Notes: generated by a model not told the origin, from the sequence alone. A stretch of 64,000 nt of DNA from Magnolia sinica (GCF_029962835.1 NC_080588.1:10000001-10064000), one strand, 5' to 3'; positions 11,373-22,640 are shown, counted from the first letter of the stretch. Made by a program: numbers and translations.

Positions 11373-11758
11373 CCCCGTACTTCTACTCTTTGCACATGTT
11401 CACAGTGGCTAACACCCGTAGAAATGGTACTTATTACATGAGGATTCATGCAGAGATTGAGCAGCTACAATGGTATTTTTGTCGAAATCCTTACTCTAAT
11501 ACCAACTTAAGGTGTGTAGGGATTGACAGATTGACGACCATCCACCCAAACATTTACGACGACTCTCTAGCTTCCAACTCCAATAAATGAATTTGATTAA
11601 ATTTCAATCAAACAACACTCCAACTAATCTTAATTATAACTTTTAACTAATCCGATCATTAAATGTCAAAGACTCCAGCCATCCATGAGCCTTCATGTAA
11701 GCAAGTCCTACATGGACTGCATCATAATCTGTCTCACTCGCACACATCTTCCCAACTT

Positions 11759-11762
<4 letters not shown>

Positions 11763-11819
<57 letters not shown>
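11763..11819. repeat. (CT)n microsatellite followed by (CA)n
   Basis: Long CT run, then a short acacacac / cacgcacgcac run up to about 11855. Confidence 0.9.
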
Positions 11820-11822
<3 letters not shown>

Positions 11823-11868
11823 CACACACACATACACGCACGCACACACACACATACATATGAGTAAT

Positions 11869-12200
11869 GCTCACATGCAACTAGTTCGACAATTCAAATT
11901 GGTCCAACTAGCTGTATATTAAATAGCTTAAATTTCTCTTTCAATTCAACGTAATGCACCACATGAAGATGTGTGAGATCAAGTCTTACGTGAGTGTCAT
12001 GGAAATTAAGTGTCAAAGATGCATGAAGATGTGTGAGATCAAGTCTTACGTGAGTGTCATGGAAATTAAGTGTCAAAGATGCAGTTCGTTTGTCAAATAG
12101 AGTCTAATAATTAAATTTTATCTACTAAAACTTAGTAAATATTTCTCACCATTGCAACCGCACATGTAAGTTGAATATGAACCATTGGAATGGATATTTA
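11869..12200. repeat. Dispersed repeat, inverted relative to 22850-23130
   Basis: The phrase gacaattcaaattggtccaa (about 11889-11908) and flanking text (gctcacatgcaactagtt) occur in reverse complement near 23088-23130. The weaker match cgcacatgtaagttgaat here also has an inverted counterpart near 22890. This marks two copies of one dispersed element in opposite orientation. Confidence 0.5.
11962..12081. repeat. Exact 60-bp tandem duplication
   Basis: Positions 11962-12021 and 12022-12081 are identical (catgaagatgtgtgagatca ... gtgtcaaagatg). Confidence 0.95.
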
Positions 12201-12500
12201 ATGTCCTATTTATATTTATATTTTTACAGAAAAATAATATATTATTGATCACGAAAAATAAAATAAAAAATTGTCTTCACCTGATTATAAGGGACCTTAC
12301 CTAATTAATAGATCGGATTTCTTATATTTGTGACACTTCGTCCAAATACCTCACATGCGCATAACGTTTTAGTCATTCAAATTTCTTTAGAAAGAATCAA
12401 CTTCCTATTCTCTCTCTCTCTTCATTTAATGCATCTCTATTGTTTAATGTTCTCTCCCACCACAAAAATGAAAACCATTATAGTTCTCTTCAACCTAGAG
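12082..12500. other. No gene recognised
   Basis: AT-rich DNA with no convincing reading frame, RNA gene or repeat terminus. Confidence 0.4.
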
Positions 12501-12717
12501 AGGGCTCTTGGAGGCCCACCATGATGTATGGCTTTTATCCACGCTCACCTCTATTTTTCTAGATCATATTAGACTATGAACCTAAAAATGAGGCAGATCC
12601 AAGGCTCAAGTGGATCACACAATGGGGATTGAACGCCCACCATTAAAAACTTCTTGAAAGTTAGAAGTTACGGATCAAGCTGATATTTGTGTTTTCCCTT
12701 CATCCAGGTCTGTGTGA
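12501..12717. mobile_element. MITE, left part, split by the CACTA element
   Basis: The family words ggcccaccatgatgtatggc, aatgaggcagatccaaggc and ttcatccaggtctgtgtga run up to 12717 and continue at 19881 with tgaccttatgaacaggtaag. The same joined phrase (gtgtgaccttatgaa) is intact in another copy near 48201, which supports an insertion at this point. Confidence 0.65.
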
Positions 12718-12882
12718 CACTACAACAAAAGCCGGCTTAGCCGACGATGTGTGTGGCTGGTTTACCGGCGCTAATTAAAATGGGGCGTCGGTCCGTAATC
12801 GAGTATAAATACCGTACGTACCAAAAGACCTAACCCTTTTTTCTCCCCTCCCGACGCTCTCTCTCTAACTCTCTCTCCATCC

Positions 12883-12884
<2 letters not shown>

Positions 12885-12929
<45 letters not shown>
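12885..12929. repeat. (CT)n microsatellite in the leader of the CACTA element
   Basis: CT run directly downstream of the left subterminal region; a second run lies at about 13080-13113. The C/T-rich stretch between them looks like a plant 5' leader and gives only a low-complexity Ser/Pro/Leu frame. Confidence 0.85.
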
Positions 12930-12931
<2 letters not shown>

Positions 12932-13075
12932 TTACATGCAGCGACGGCCATCGTCATCTCCACCTCTACCATCCCTTTCTCAATCGACCCTCTCTCTCTA
13001 TATTTCCCCTTTTCCCTCTCTCAATCGACCATCTCTCTTCGTTTCCCCTTTCTCAATCCACCTCTACTCCTCCAG

Positions 13076-13122
<47 letters not shown>

Positions 13123-13978
13123 CTGTCTCTTAGGGGTTTTTAATCTCTATCTCTCTTTTAACATGTCTAAGGATGAGATACGAGGATCTCTGCAATCTGA
13201 TGTATGATATGGACATCAAGGAAGCCTTAGCCACTTGCATCTCAAGCATTCAATGGATCTCTCCATAAAGCATGAATATCTCCCCGAAGATCTACAAGTT
13301 GTCTCTCTGTATATGTCTATCATCCATCTGTTAGATCGATTTTTTTTTTCCAGATTTTGTCTATGACTGTAGGTTATAAAACGAGGTGCAAATGATTGAA
13401 TCTGTGAAGTTTTCATCAACCTTTTTTGAAAATTTGGTTATGTTATGCTTTGACACCTTACATGCTCGATTAAATGCTAAACGCGGCCCAAACTTGTGGA
13501 TTGTCTTTTTCCATTCATTTTAGTTCTATTGAAAATGAACAGTTTATCTATTTACTTATCTAACATTAGTTCTCGTTAGATTCTCATGCAAGAAGGTTCA
13601 TAGGCAATCAAGTAGTTGAAAGAGGGAGAAAGGTCAGATCGATAGTAGTGAGACAAGATGTATTGTGGTGGGAAATTGACATTTGAGACCGTACTCCATT
13701 CACGAGATTAAAATTGCAAGTGATTGTCTAAATCCCAAATGCTGTTACTGTGTTAATTTTATATATGCATATTGTTATTTGATTTCATCATTTTGTGCTA
13801 TCTAGCTCTTGAGCGTAACCATTTCCATACCTTTTTTTTTTCCCCAATTTCATAAAGCATAAACAGAGCATTCGAGAACTTGTCTTTTTTCTTTTCTGAA
13901 AATAGTTGCTATATTTAGCTATGCACTTGGCTTTTTATCTTTTTTCTTTTATGAAATTAGTTGCATATGTAGAGGTTA

Positions 13979-14140
13979 TAGTGCTCCTAGTTACACCGGT
14001 TCACTTGGACAGTCCGATTGAGTGACCTGAACTGTTCATTAACTCCAGAACACATTTCATGGACTACCATGCTAAAATTGCACTGATCAGATGAATTATA
14101 GTCATCCATTTTTCAAGCCATGGATAGGAGTAAACATTGG
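13979..14140. mobile_element. Fragment of the TAGTGCTCCTAGTTGCA MITE family
   Basis: The phrase tatagtgctcctagttacac and the following text on a paired subject (catggactaccatgctaaaa) resemble the MITEs at 56033-56395 and 62606-63016. Only the left part is present. Confidence 0.45.
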
Positions 14141-14789
14141 GCAGGTCTTAATTTATATTTTTGTCACTTCATTTATATGCTTTCCTAGAGAAAAAATATC
14201 ATAAGTATGCTTATTAGTTTCAGACAGAGATTAAAGGTGTATTGCCTCAAGCCTTCATCAAGGTTGGGTAAATTCAATTCACAGTAGTGTTTTTCCATCG
14301 AAGCTGGTTGAAAGATGGACTCCGCTACCTCATGGTTTTTGGAAATCTGGGTGGGTTTGAAGGATGATGTTAGGTATGAAAATGGTTTCATTCATCTTTG
14401 CTTTTTTGGGGTAGTGGTGAAGCAATCAACGACAGAAATACTATTTTCAAAGAAAACTAAATTGGTGCTTGTTGTCAAAGGATATTCTTGCAACTTTGTT
14501 TCTTGGGTGTTTGGTAGCCCATCTAATCTGGTGCCTTCGAAACTGTTTTTCTCAACTAATGAAATCAAGAACATCTCTTCAGTAGACCATTTACTGGGGG
14601 CTGATGTCTGGTAGGCAGTTGGTCATTGGTGAAACATGATTCACAAAGCTGACCCCAAATAGCTGGGACAAGGATATGATGATGATATCATCTTTTAGCC
14701 GTTGCAGTTAATCTAGCTGATGTTGTTATAAGTCTGGTGCTTTCCTATGCTTTTGCAGATTGGGATATTAACTTGATGTGTATTTTCAG

Positions 14790-14886
14790 GAAGCCACAGC
14801 ATATTCTCGAACCTGGCGGGGGCACTTGCAGAATTTGTTGGGCTATGCTTGCTCTGTGTACTGTGTGTATAAAATTAATGATTAAG
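14790..14886 (+). pseudogene. Captured exon of a GTG/COLD1-type membrane protein
   Basis: Between an acceptor (ttttcag, ending 14789) and a donor-like gtatgc (14887) the frame includes the peptide [20 protein letters not shown] followed by CVYK. This matches, from memory, a signature of the plant GTG1/GTG2 family (GPHR-like multi-pass membrane proteins; COLD1 in rice). The frame runs into a stop soon after CVYK (INDstop). Only this piece was recognised, so it is a transduplicated fragment in the CACTA element, not a functional gene. A BLASTP of the 32 codons would decide. Confidence 0.75.
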
Positions 14887-15922
14887 GTATGCATATGAAA
14901 CCTTAGGCATCTTTTCTTTATTTGTTTTCCAATCTTTTCTCTGACCAAATTATGCTCTCGTCCTTTTATCATCTGTTCTTTCTTTACCTGGTTTTACACA
15001 GTTAGTTACTATTGAGCAAGGTATGTGACTGTTATCGTTGATTTTTGCGGTCTTTGCGGAGTGTGGTTTTCAAGGAGGTATGTTTTTGTAAATTTCTCAT
15101 GGATCCCTCTTAAATCAAAATTGTTCAACTATTCTCCTATAAATCTATTCCAAGATAACGGTCTTACATTCCAGTTAGGTTGCACGCACATTTCATGTTT
15201 TTTGCATGTTGTAATTTTGTTATTTACATTGGTTCAAGAAATCAGGAAATGATGCAGTTGTCCTTGTTTTGCATCGGGGTTTTGAATATAGGTCATGGTT
15301 TTGAGCTTTTACAAGTGTATTTGCCTTTTTTGTAAGAAAATAGTTCATCACTTAATGGACCTATCTTTACAGTTATCCAGCCATTTTGGTGGCCAATTAT
15401 GGGTATGGTCCCTGATCATTTGGTCTAGTCCAGGTTTTGAAAAGCTTAGCATTCACAATGAGGAAGTAGACTTCAAACTGAGTTGCATACTTCTCAAGTG
15501 CAACTTGATGGTAACATGATTTCAATTTAGGCCCTAGTCCTCAATATCAGTACTAAGGATGGTAATTGCAATCTGGTTAATCCACTTCATTGAACTAATT
15601 ACTGGTCTTCTGTTTGATAGTGCATCCAAATGCAGCTTTAATGATGATTTTTGGAGTATTTCAAACTACATAAGTAATAGTTTCACATTGTCAAACCACA
15701 ATAATGGTGTGAACTTAAGACACTTCAATTGAAGATTGACATGCAGATGTTCTTGTAGTTTCTTTATTAACTTTCTTATACTTAAGCTAGAATTAAGCTT
15801 CAACTTCAGTGGGTTCTGCCATTTCGAAATAATAAGAAGACAACTATTTTAGCGCTCTCTTGTTTCTTTCTCATGATTGTCCTTTTTTTAATTGAAAAAT
15901 CATTGTTTACTTTTTGTCACAG

Positions 15923-16168
15923 ACTAGAAGAAAAGCTCTTGGACATGGAGACCGTGGATATTCTAAGGCAGCAGGCCTTGTTAAAAACACCTGTAAAACA
16001 CATGTCAGGGCATTTGTCAATTCCAAAAAATGAAGGTGTATATGAGTTCTGGATTAGTTTAAATCTTTATTTCATGGTTCTCCTCAGGATGGTTCTATCT
16101 TAGGATTTCTTTACGTGCAGAATTTGGAGAATGGTCACCATGAGAATGAAGAGCCCAAAGGCAAAACT
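15923..16168 (+). pseudogene. Two exon-like pieces of an unrecognised captured gene
   Basis: The piece 15923-16035 follows gtcacag and ends before gtgtat. It reads RLEEKLLDMETVDILRQQAL and on, a charged helical-looking peptide. A second piece, 16121-16168, lies between gtgcag and gtaggt and reads NLENGHHENEEPKGKT. Both have plausible splice borders and coding-like composition, but I do not recognise the family. They may belong with the pieces at 16233-16411 and 16670-16726. Confidence 0.35.
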
Positions 16169-16232
16169 GTAGGTTCAATGATTTAATTATTTTATATTAT
16201 TGTCTAATTGTTTATTTGTGTCCAGTTTTACC

Positions 16233-16726
16233 TTTTTGTGTTGAGGCCTAAGGAAGAGCAATTTCTATATGTGCCACAAAGTGTAACTCCTGCTACCAAG
16301 AATAATGCATTATCCGATCACATTGTCAACCAAATTGCAATAAATCAAGCTGATAAAGAAGGAACTGAACAATGTGGAACTGGGCCCCATATCTGCTGCT
16401 ATGACCTTTAAAATTATTTGGTACACAACTCGAATTGCATGGAATTGCAACTTGGGCTTCCACCATTACTATGAATTAGAATGGTGCCATATTAATGTGT
16501 ATTTTGTATTGGATTGTACTTGCCTGCAAACAGTACCTTTCAAAATGTAGCATATCACAATATGGTAGCTTGTATTCTATATATTTCATTCAAATGTCTG
16601 TATCTCACTTTTGCTGTCACCTTTTCTAACTTGGGATCTACCTTAACTGTTGTTTGCAAATTCAAAATGCAAGAGGTACTTCCACAGCCAGCTGAAGCTG
16701 TCAAAGCTTTCCTGGACCATGTATAG
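16233..16726 (+). pseudogene. Further exon-like pieces of unknown origin in the CACTA element
   Basis: A frame from about 16241 to 16411 contains KEEQFLYVPQSVTPATKNNA and then a polar stretch. Another at about 16670-16726 contains [17 protein letters not shown] before a stop. The composition is unlike the AT-rich surroundings and suggests captured coding sequence, possibly from the same unrecognised gene as 15923-16168. Confidence 0.3.
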
Positions 16727-17190
16727 GAAGCAATATAAGGAGGTGATATTCATTTTATTTCTCTAATTTTGCTTGAGATGGGCCTTCTTGCTTTTTGTTG
16801 TGCAATTTTGTCAAGTGGTTTTGCCCATTGATTGGGTGGTGGAAATTAAACTTTTATGGTTCCTCAATGAGGCAACCTAGCACAATACTAGATTGGAGTC
16901 TTAGTACATGATAGAGGCCAAAATTGAATGTTCTTTTCTGGCCTCTGTTTTTTGGTGATGCTTTGGAAGCATTGTTGAAGTTTTCAGCTTCTAACTGCTT
17001 CTGTATTCCCATTGGAATTTCAAACTTTGATCATCAATGTGGGAATTCAAATGTGTCAACTTAGTGAGTTCTAGATTTATGCTCATGACAATCATGTTTA
17101 TAGTAGATTTTAGTCATTTTCACTTTCATGTTTGTGAAGATTCTCAATTTGAATCAGTCACATGCTGTTATAAATTCTTCAATCATTTAG

Positions 17191-17307
17191 GAACTGCTAT
17201 AGGATGAGGGGGGCAAAAGACCAGTGCTCTCATTAACCTTGGAGCTTTCTACATTGTGGGAATTCCAACTGTTGTTCTCTTTGCTCGTCTTCCATTTTGG
17301 AGGAAAG
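17191..17307 (+). pseudogene. Captured exon of a MATE (DETOXIFICATION) transporter
   Basis: The piece is bounded by an acceptor (catttag, ending 17190) and a donor (gtgagc at 17308). In frame it contains INLGAFYIVGIPTVVLFA, the transmembrane segment shared by plant MATE efflux carriers (usual form: xNLGAYYLVGIPxxLLLxF). Upstream in the same frame GTAIG is followed by a TGA stop where a Cys is common in the family. It is one exon only and inactivated, a fragment carried by the CACTA element. Confidence 0.75.
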
Positions 17308-17911
17308 GTGAGCTTTCATCTTTCATGGCTACACCCTTCTTGTAAAGGTTTGCTAATTCAATAGACAACAGACATTCCAACACATGAGAATGTGACATAC
17401 ATGTGCTACATCTAGGTTGTGCATCAGGTAGACCACCCCAATATGATCTTTTGTGGACCTACTATAGTTTGTATCCGTTTTCTCTTCACTAAGTCATTTT
17501 ATTACAAATTTTTTTTTTCGTTGCAGGGAGTGTTTAGCAAAGTAAAGTCAGCAGCTATGGTGGATACTCACAATCTCATGTTCAAGTAGATATGGTTGCC
17601 TTGCATGTTTGTGTGCGTATGGAGAAATGCATAAAAGTTCATATGGAGAAATATGTTACACCCAAATCTCAACCAGATTACACGCATAATCATACAAATT
17701 CAAATGCCAAGGGCCTGTTTGAGTGCCACTTTAAAATGAGTGCATACCACTTTAAAAGATAATTTAAACACTGGTAAGAAAGGACTTGAATCTACTGAAC
17801 ATGTCATTATATTGCTTTCTTATGCCTAAGATTGAAATTTTTTGAGACTGAAAGTGATTTCAAATTTCAATGCTTACGTAACATTCAAAAATTATTTTTT
17901 TAATTGAATAG

Positions 17912-18496
17912 GTGAAAACATTACCTCAATTGGTTGCTGTTACAAATGAGTCATTAGTTGGTGAACTCAAAGAGGCTTTGGCTGATGCTGAACACAGGCC
18001 TGAGATCATTCTTGGAGAGGAAGTTGTCATAGAGGTCTGCCACATTATCTAGTTTCTTTTCTATTTATGGTTAGTGGCAATTTCATTCTTTAATGTAGCT
18101 TTAAAAATTTTCAGGTTGCTCGCCACCCAGATGTTGTCACAGTTGTCACACGAATGGTAGGCTGTGTAGGTTTGAAGGTAAAAGCAGAAGTCCTTTTGAT
18201 TGATCATCATAAAATTCCCTTACAGATAATTTATTTTTGCACCATAGATTATGCATCTTGGTATATGTCCTGATTTGAAAAGTCATCTTATACACCAAAA
18301 TTAATACCAAGCTGGCTGAGTATTCACCTCTTTCTTTTCTTAAAGCCTACCATGGCTGTAATAGAGGCAGGAAAAGATAGAGAATTGGCTAATAAAGAGA
18401 TCCTAATTGCTGGAGGTCCTTTTGTACTTCCTCTGGCGCACAAGTAAAAAGTAAAAATACTTCCTGCATATTCAGAACATTTTGCTATATTTCAGG
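17912..18496 (+). pseudogene. DXR: Captured four-exon fragment of 1-deoxy-D-xylulose 5-phosphate reductoisomerase
   Basis: DXR converts 1-deoxyxylulose 5-phosphate to methylerythritol 4-phosphate in plastids. Exon pieces with their introns are kept in order. 17912-18032 contains [20 protein letters not shown] and [12 protein letters not shown]. 18115-18177 reads VARHPDVVTVVTRMVGCVGL plus K. 18346-18496 contains [29 protein letters not shown] and later KILPAYSEHFAIFQ. Borders carry GT and AG. A TAA stop replaces a sense codon just after the LAHK stretch (18445-18447), and both ends of the gene are missing, so it cannot encode the enzyme. I am confident of the family. Confidence 0.9.
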
Positions 18497-19146
18497 TATA
18501 TAAGCTTATTGTTAGGAAGTCACCATATGCCATTCAGAACATTCTGCAGATTCACCATCTGCTTAGAGTTAGAAGCTTATGTATTTTGTAACCAACAGGT
18601 TCTCTGTCTAATATCAGGAAGTGTTAGTTACAGCGATTCACAATATCAAAGCAACTATAACCCCATAATCCATGATGAATTATTTAACTAAATAATAGGG
18701 TGTTGTTGGATGCAACCAATTATGGCAATATGCTCCAGCAAAACAAGCATCCAATAAGAATGTTCCTTCAGAAAAAGGAAATTCATATTTCAATATAAAA
18801 GTCAGCGCGTGTTAATTTAGAAAAGAAAAAGAAAAGGAGTTGAGCTGTATTACATGACCCTCACTAGTGTTTACTCAATCCCCAATTGAGGCGTTATTTT
18901 CTAGTAATAGATAATCCACTTGTACTTTTTTTCCCGGAAAGGTGGGAGCACACAAAAATATAGGTCCTCATCTATCCTATAAGCGCAAGTAAAAATAGAA
19001 CGGAAACAAAGCCACGGCTTGAGAGGCAAACATGACAGCAGATTCTCTTGTGAAAGATGTGAAAGATGGCACATGCAGGAACAATTTATTGGTGTTAGAT
19101 CAGAGATGATCTTCATCCCGATTTTTCTTTTTTATTTGTGTTGCAG

Positions 19147-19260
19147 CCCCTCACTGCTTTCACTGTTATTGCTGTCAATTTTGCCTGTTCCATTGTCAAT
19201 TATGCCATTGATGGGAAGCCACGTAAAGCGTCGAAAAACCAACTTCCATGGAGCAGCTAA
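19147..19260 (+). pseudogene. Exon-like terminal piece of an unrecognised gene
   Basis: After the acceptor ttgcag the frame reads 37 codons and a stop. It contains a hydrophobic stretch (FTVIAVNFACSIVNYAI) followed by a basic tail (DGKPRKASKNQ). It looks like the last transmembrane helix and cytosolic tail of a membrane protein, but I cannot name the family. Confidence 0.3.
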
Positions 19261-19880
19261 GGACTAGCCTGGTTCTGGCTATCATAGGAGCAATTTTCAA
19301 AGGGCTAATGGTGGGTGATCCACTCTTCTCATTGCAAACAAGTGGGGCAATCCAGAGCTCAAATCACTTCAGCCTTTTGACGCCACTCGTGCTAGGAGTA
19401 AGACCATATAGAGGATTTGTTTTTATTTATTTACATTCAAGACCATTTATTGTAATTTTTTTTTTATTGTGTGGTAATATAAATTTTGTTTAATATTCAG
19501 TTTTATTTGTATTGCATCATTTTTATGTTTCAAATATTTAAAAAAAAATTACTGGCATGCTAGGGCCTCACAAATCCATACAAAGGCCTCTACCGGCGCT
19601 TGCGTAGAAATCTTACGGCGCTTTTTCGCAAGAAAAAGTGTCCACTAACCATTTTTAGTGGCACTCTAAGTGATTTTTAGAGGCGCTTTTTCGTGTCGGA
19701 AAAACAGACAGCTATCGGCGCTCAAAAAGGCGCCGCTAGAAGTTACCTAGCGCCGCCAATGCTTTTAGCGACATACCCATTTATCGGCGCTTGACTAGTG
19801 CCTATAATAGAATCGCCGGCGCTTTTAGGGACTTATAGCAGCGCTTGTGAGCGCCGCTAAACGTCTCATTTGTTGTAGTG

Positions 19881-20150
19881 TGACCTTATGAACAGGTAAG
19901 ATGGCAAATAAATATCATCGTCATCCCAGGAAGATTTCAACGGTGGGATTATTATTACAACTATTTTTTGTGGTGTGGTCCAATTAAATTTTGGATTTTA
20001 CTGGTTGTTGGGCTCATGCACTAAAATAATTGGAGAAAATTAATGAACAGTGGATATAACACATGCATCATGGCTGGCACATAGAATTTGCCATGTCAAC
20101 ACAGCACCAGCCTAGGTTGCTTTGTTGCTGCCCAATCGGAGTCAGTTTGT
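19881..20150. mobile_element. MITE, right part, split by the CACTA element
   Basis: Continues the copy at 12501-12717. It carries the family words tttcaacggtgggat, tggtgtggtccaa, actcatgcact-like text (ctcatgcactaaaat) and acacatgcatcatggctgg. Confidence 0.6.
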
Positions 20151-20253
20151 AAATCGGGTGATGGTTTGTAACCCTGGGTCACACGTTAGTGGGTGTTTCA
20201 CTGACCAGGGGGCATGTTCATGTACTTGTTGTATATCAAGGATGTCCATTAGT

Positions 20254-21439
20254 CCCGGTGGATAGTGCGGTACAAGCTTAGGGAGTTCAACTCGCGTCCA
20301 GGTGTGTACGTTGGGATCTTCATGCCACTCAATCTTCTGCCATCAAAACTTCTCTTCATCTGTTCGTAAACAACTCCATGGCGCAATCCGTGTGGTCAGT
20401 TATTGGCTATTCGCTGGGGATTAGCGTCATGCCTGTTCTCTCGATTGAAGCCAGGCTTCAAAAGTGGTGGGCGGGAGCATCTTCCTTGCAGCGTCGGTCG
20501 GTAAGCAACATGCTCATTCCCTACTTTTTAATCTAGGAACTGTGGAAAGCTCAAAATGCAGCTGTTTTTGATAGTCGATCGGTGTCCACAGATCGTGTGA
20601 TTCAGAAAATCAAATGGTAGTTTACTCTTCTGAATGGTGATATAACCAATGGTTGTTTGTCAAGGAGAAGGGGGCCTCAAAATTGGAGGCTTTGGGATGT
20701 TGCGCCTTCTTACTCAGGAAACAATAGTCGTCTGTTCCTCATCAAGTGGGAAAGGCCTTCCATGGGATGGGTTAAAATTAACATTGACGGCTCAGCCAGG
20801 GGAAATGTGGGGAACTCAGGGGGTGGTGGCATCGGTAGAGGGGTGAAGGGGGAGTTCATTTTTGCATTTTTTGCTAGTTATGGTGTTGGATCAAATACTA
20901 TTGCGGAATTGCGCATTGTGCATGATGGCCTATTGATGGGTCTTCAAAGGGGCTTTCGACAAATTATTTTGGGGTTCGATTCGCAGCTGGTAGTTGATCT
21001 GATCAATGGTGGGGCGCAGCCTGGATGGAAATGGAAATATTGGTTGCATAGGATCAACCAGTTGAGAAGGGGGGTTTCGACCAGAGTGATGCACGTCCTA
21101 AGGGAAGGTAACTCTCCGGCTGATTTTCTAGCCCATCTAGGAAGTGCATCTCAGTCCTGGTTTTGCTTCAAAAACTAATCTGAGATCCCTCGTCAGGTTC
21201 GTGGTTTCATTTTTCTTGATAAAGTGGGTTTGGGATTGATTAATATACGGTGATCTTAGGTGATGTTAAATATGTATTTATTTTGCTGTTTTTCACGTCT
21301 GGGGCTCCAGTTTTATGTAAGGGAGTCCCCAGTTTTGTATAGCTCGATTTTTTGGAAATGAACACAGACACTTTTTGAAAAAAAAAAAAAAAAAAGCTAC
21401 TTCCTATATATTAAAAAAAAAAAAAATTAAAAAAAAAAA
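20254..21439 (+). mobile_element. 5'-truncated LINE (L1 type) with 16-bp target duplication
   Basis: The 16-mer aaggatgtccattagt stands at 20238-20253 and again at 21440-21455, directly after an A-rich tail (21378-21439). These are the marks of LINE retrotransposition. The body holds only the end of ORF2: a broken stretch with a typical ELWKAQNAAVFD motif near 20537-20573 and then the RNase H domain. The length of about 1.19 kb is far below a full L1 element. Confidence 0.85.
20657..21178 (+). pseudogene. LINE ORF2 C-terminal RNase H domain
   Basis: The 173-codon frame shows the RNase H fold motifs of plant L1 ORF2 in order: KINIDGSARGN (first Asp), AELRIVHDGL (Glu), LGFDSQLVVDLI (Asp) and REGNSPADFLAHLG near the end, where the final acidic residue sits in PAD. 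The domain is nearly complete but detached from any reverse transcriptase, so it cannot support transposition by itself. Confidence 0.8.
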
Positions 21440-21455
21440 AAGGATGTCCATTAGT

Positions 21456-22640
21456 TTTTCCAGATCAATATCCACTGTTTCGTGTGGTATGATCCATGAG
21501 TGGATATTGAACGCACACCATTGAAACATTCATAGGGCCCACGATGATGTTTATTTTCTAGCTAACATGTTTTCAAGGTCACACAGACCTGGATGAAAGG
21601 AAAACAAAAATATATACTTGATTCAAAACTTCCATGGCACCTAAGAAGTTTTGAATTGTAAGCTCTTAATCCACACTAATTTCTATGGTGTGGTCCACTG
21701 AGCTTTGGGTGTGCCTTATTTTTTAACTCATACTCTAATTATCTGGAAAAATAAATGAGCAGTGTGAATATAACACACACATCTTGTTGGGGCCTAAAAA
21801 AGCAACAGGAGTCCAGAGCAGCAACGACATACTTTACAATGCTTCGGGACTGGATTAGGTGTGGGTGGCCTCACCCAATACGGTGCCTCCCTGATGGAGG
21901 GGCCCACCTGGATGCATGTATTGTATATTCACGCCGTCCATTCATTTTCCCAGGTACTTTAGGTCATGAACCCAAAAATCAAGCAGATAAAAATTGTAGA
22001 GTGGGCCCTACGAGGGTTTCGACGACCGGTGTCATTATCACCGCTGCTTCCACTGGTGTGATCCACTTGAGAATTAAATTTGCCTTATTATTGAGAATTT
22101 CTTATGAAATGATATGAAAAAAAAAAAAAAAAAAAAAAAGAAAGATGGACAGTAGATGAAACTGTAGATCACGGTGGCCCCTCGGAGCCCCTGCCCATCC
22201 CAGCAAGGGATGGGCGGGATTATTACCTAATTAAAACTCATGTGGACCACCCAGCTAGAAAAAGTGGGTCGGGGAATCCCTACCGGTGAAACCTCCGTGG
22301 GTTCACCATGATGTATAGATGCCATTTATACCGTTCATGAGGTCAATCCTACCGGGATGGAAAAAAAAAAAGGCATGATCCAAAACTTTTTTAGTCGCAT
22401 GAATGTTTCAACGGTGAAAGTTCGATCCTCACCCTTTCCTGTGGTGTGGCAAAGTGGGCCCTACGAGGGTCTCGAGTTTTAAATCTATATTATTGTTGGA
22501 TCCATGTCCTAACATGATCTAGCAAAACTGATGGGCCAGATAGATTTATCACAGATATCACGGTGGGCCCCACCAAGCTTCCTGTTGCAGCAATACAGGG
22601 GGAGAGAGAGTGTTAATAAAGGAAAGAGGGACTAAATGAA
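21456..22640. mobile_element. Cluster of GGGCCCAC-type MITE copies
   Basis: At least three copies or fragments. 21470-21800 has gggcccacgatgatgttta, ggatgaaaggaaaac and tggtgtggtccactgagc. 21850-22120 has ggggcccacctggatgcatg and gtgtgatccacttgag. 22190-22590 has a hairpin catcccagcaagggatg, then gtgggttcaccatgatgta and cacggtgggccccacc. An A-run lies at 22118-22139. No coding region is supported. Confidence 0.55.

Larger units (their letters stand above)
12718..19880 (+). mobile_element. Complete non-autonomous CACTA element carrying host gene fragments (Pack-CACTA)
   Basis: The left end is cactacaacaaa (12718-12729) and the right end tttgttgtagtg (19869-19880), a perfect 12-bp terminal inverted repeat. 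The trinucleotide TGA flanks both ends (12715-12717 and 19881-19883), the 3-bp duplication typical of CACTA elements, and the interrupted MITE continues across. Subterminal motifs with cggcgc / gcgccg occur at 12730-12800 and, densely, at 19590-19860. A TATA-like tataaata lies near 12805. I see no transposase. The 7.16-kb interior instead holds intron-containing fragments of host genes: a GTG/COLD1-type exon, a MATE exon, four DXR exon pieces and unrecognised exon-like pieces. Retained introns point to DNA-level capture rather than reverse transcription. Confidence 0.85.

Noticed and set aside
11487-11520. A primer-binding site on the minus strand (ctctaataccaactt)
   Set aside because: Resembles the reverse of tggtatcagag but differs in sequence, and no LTR is seen next to it.
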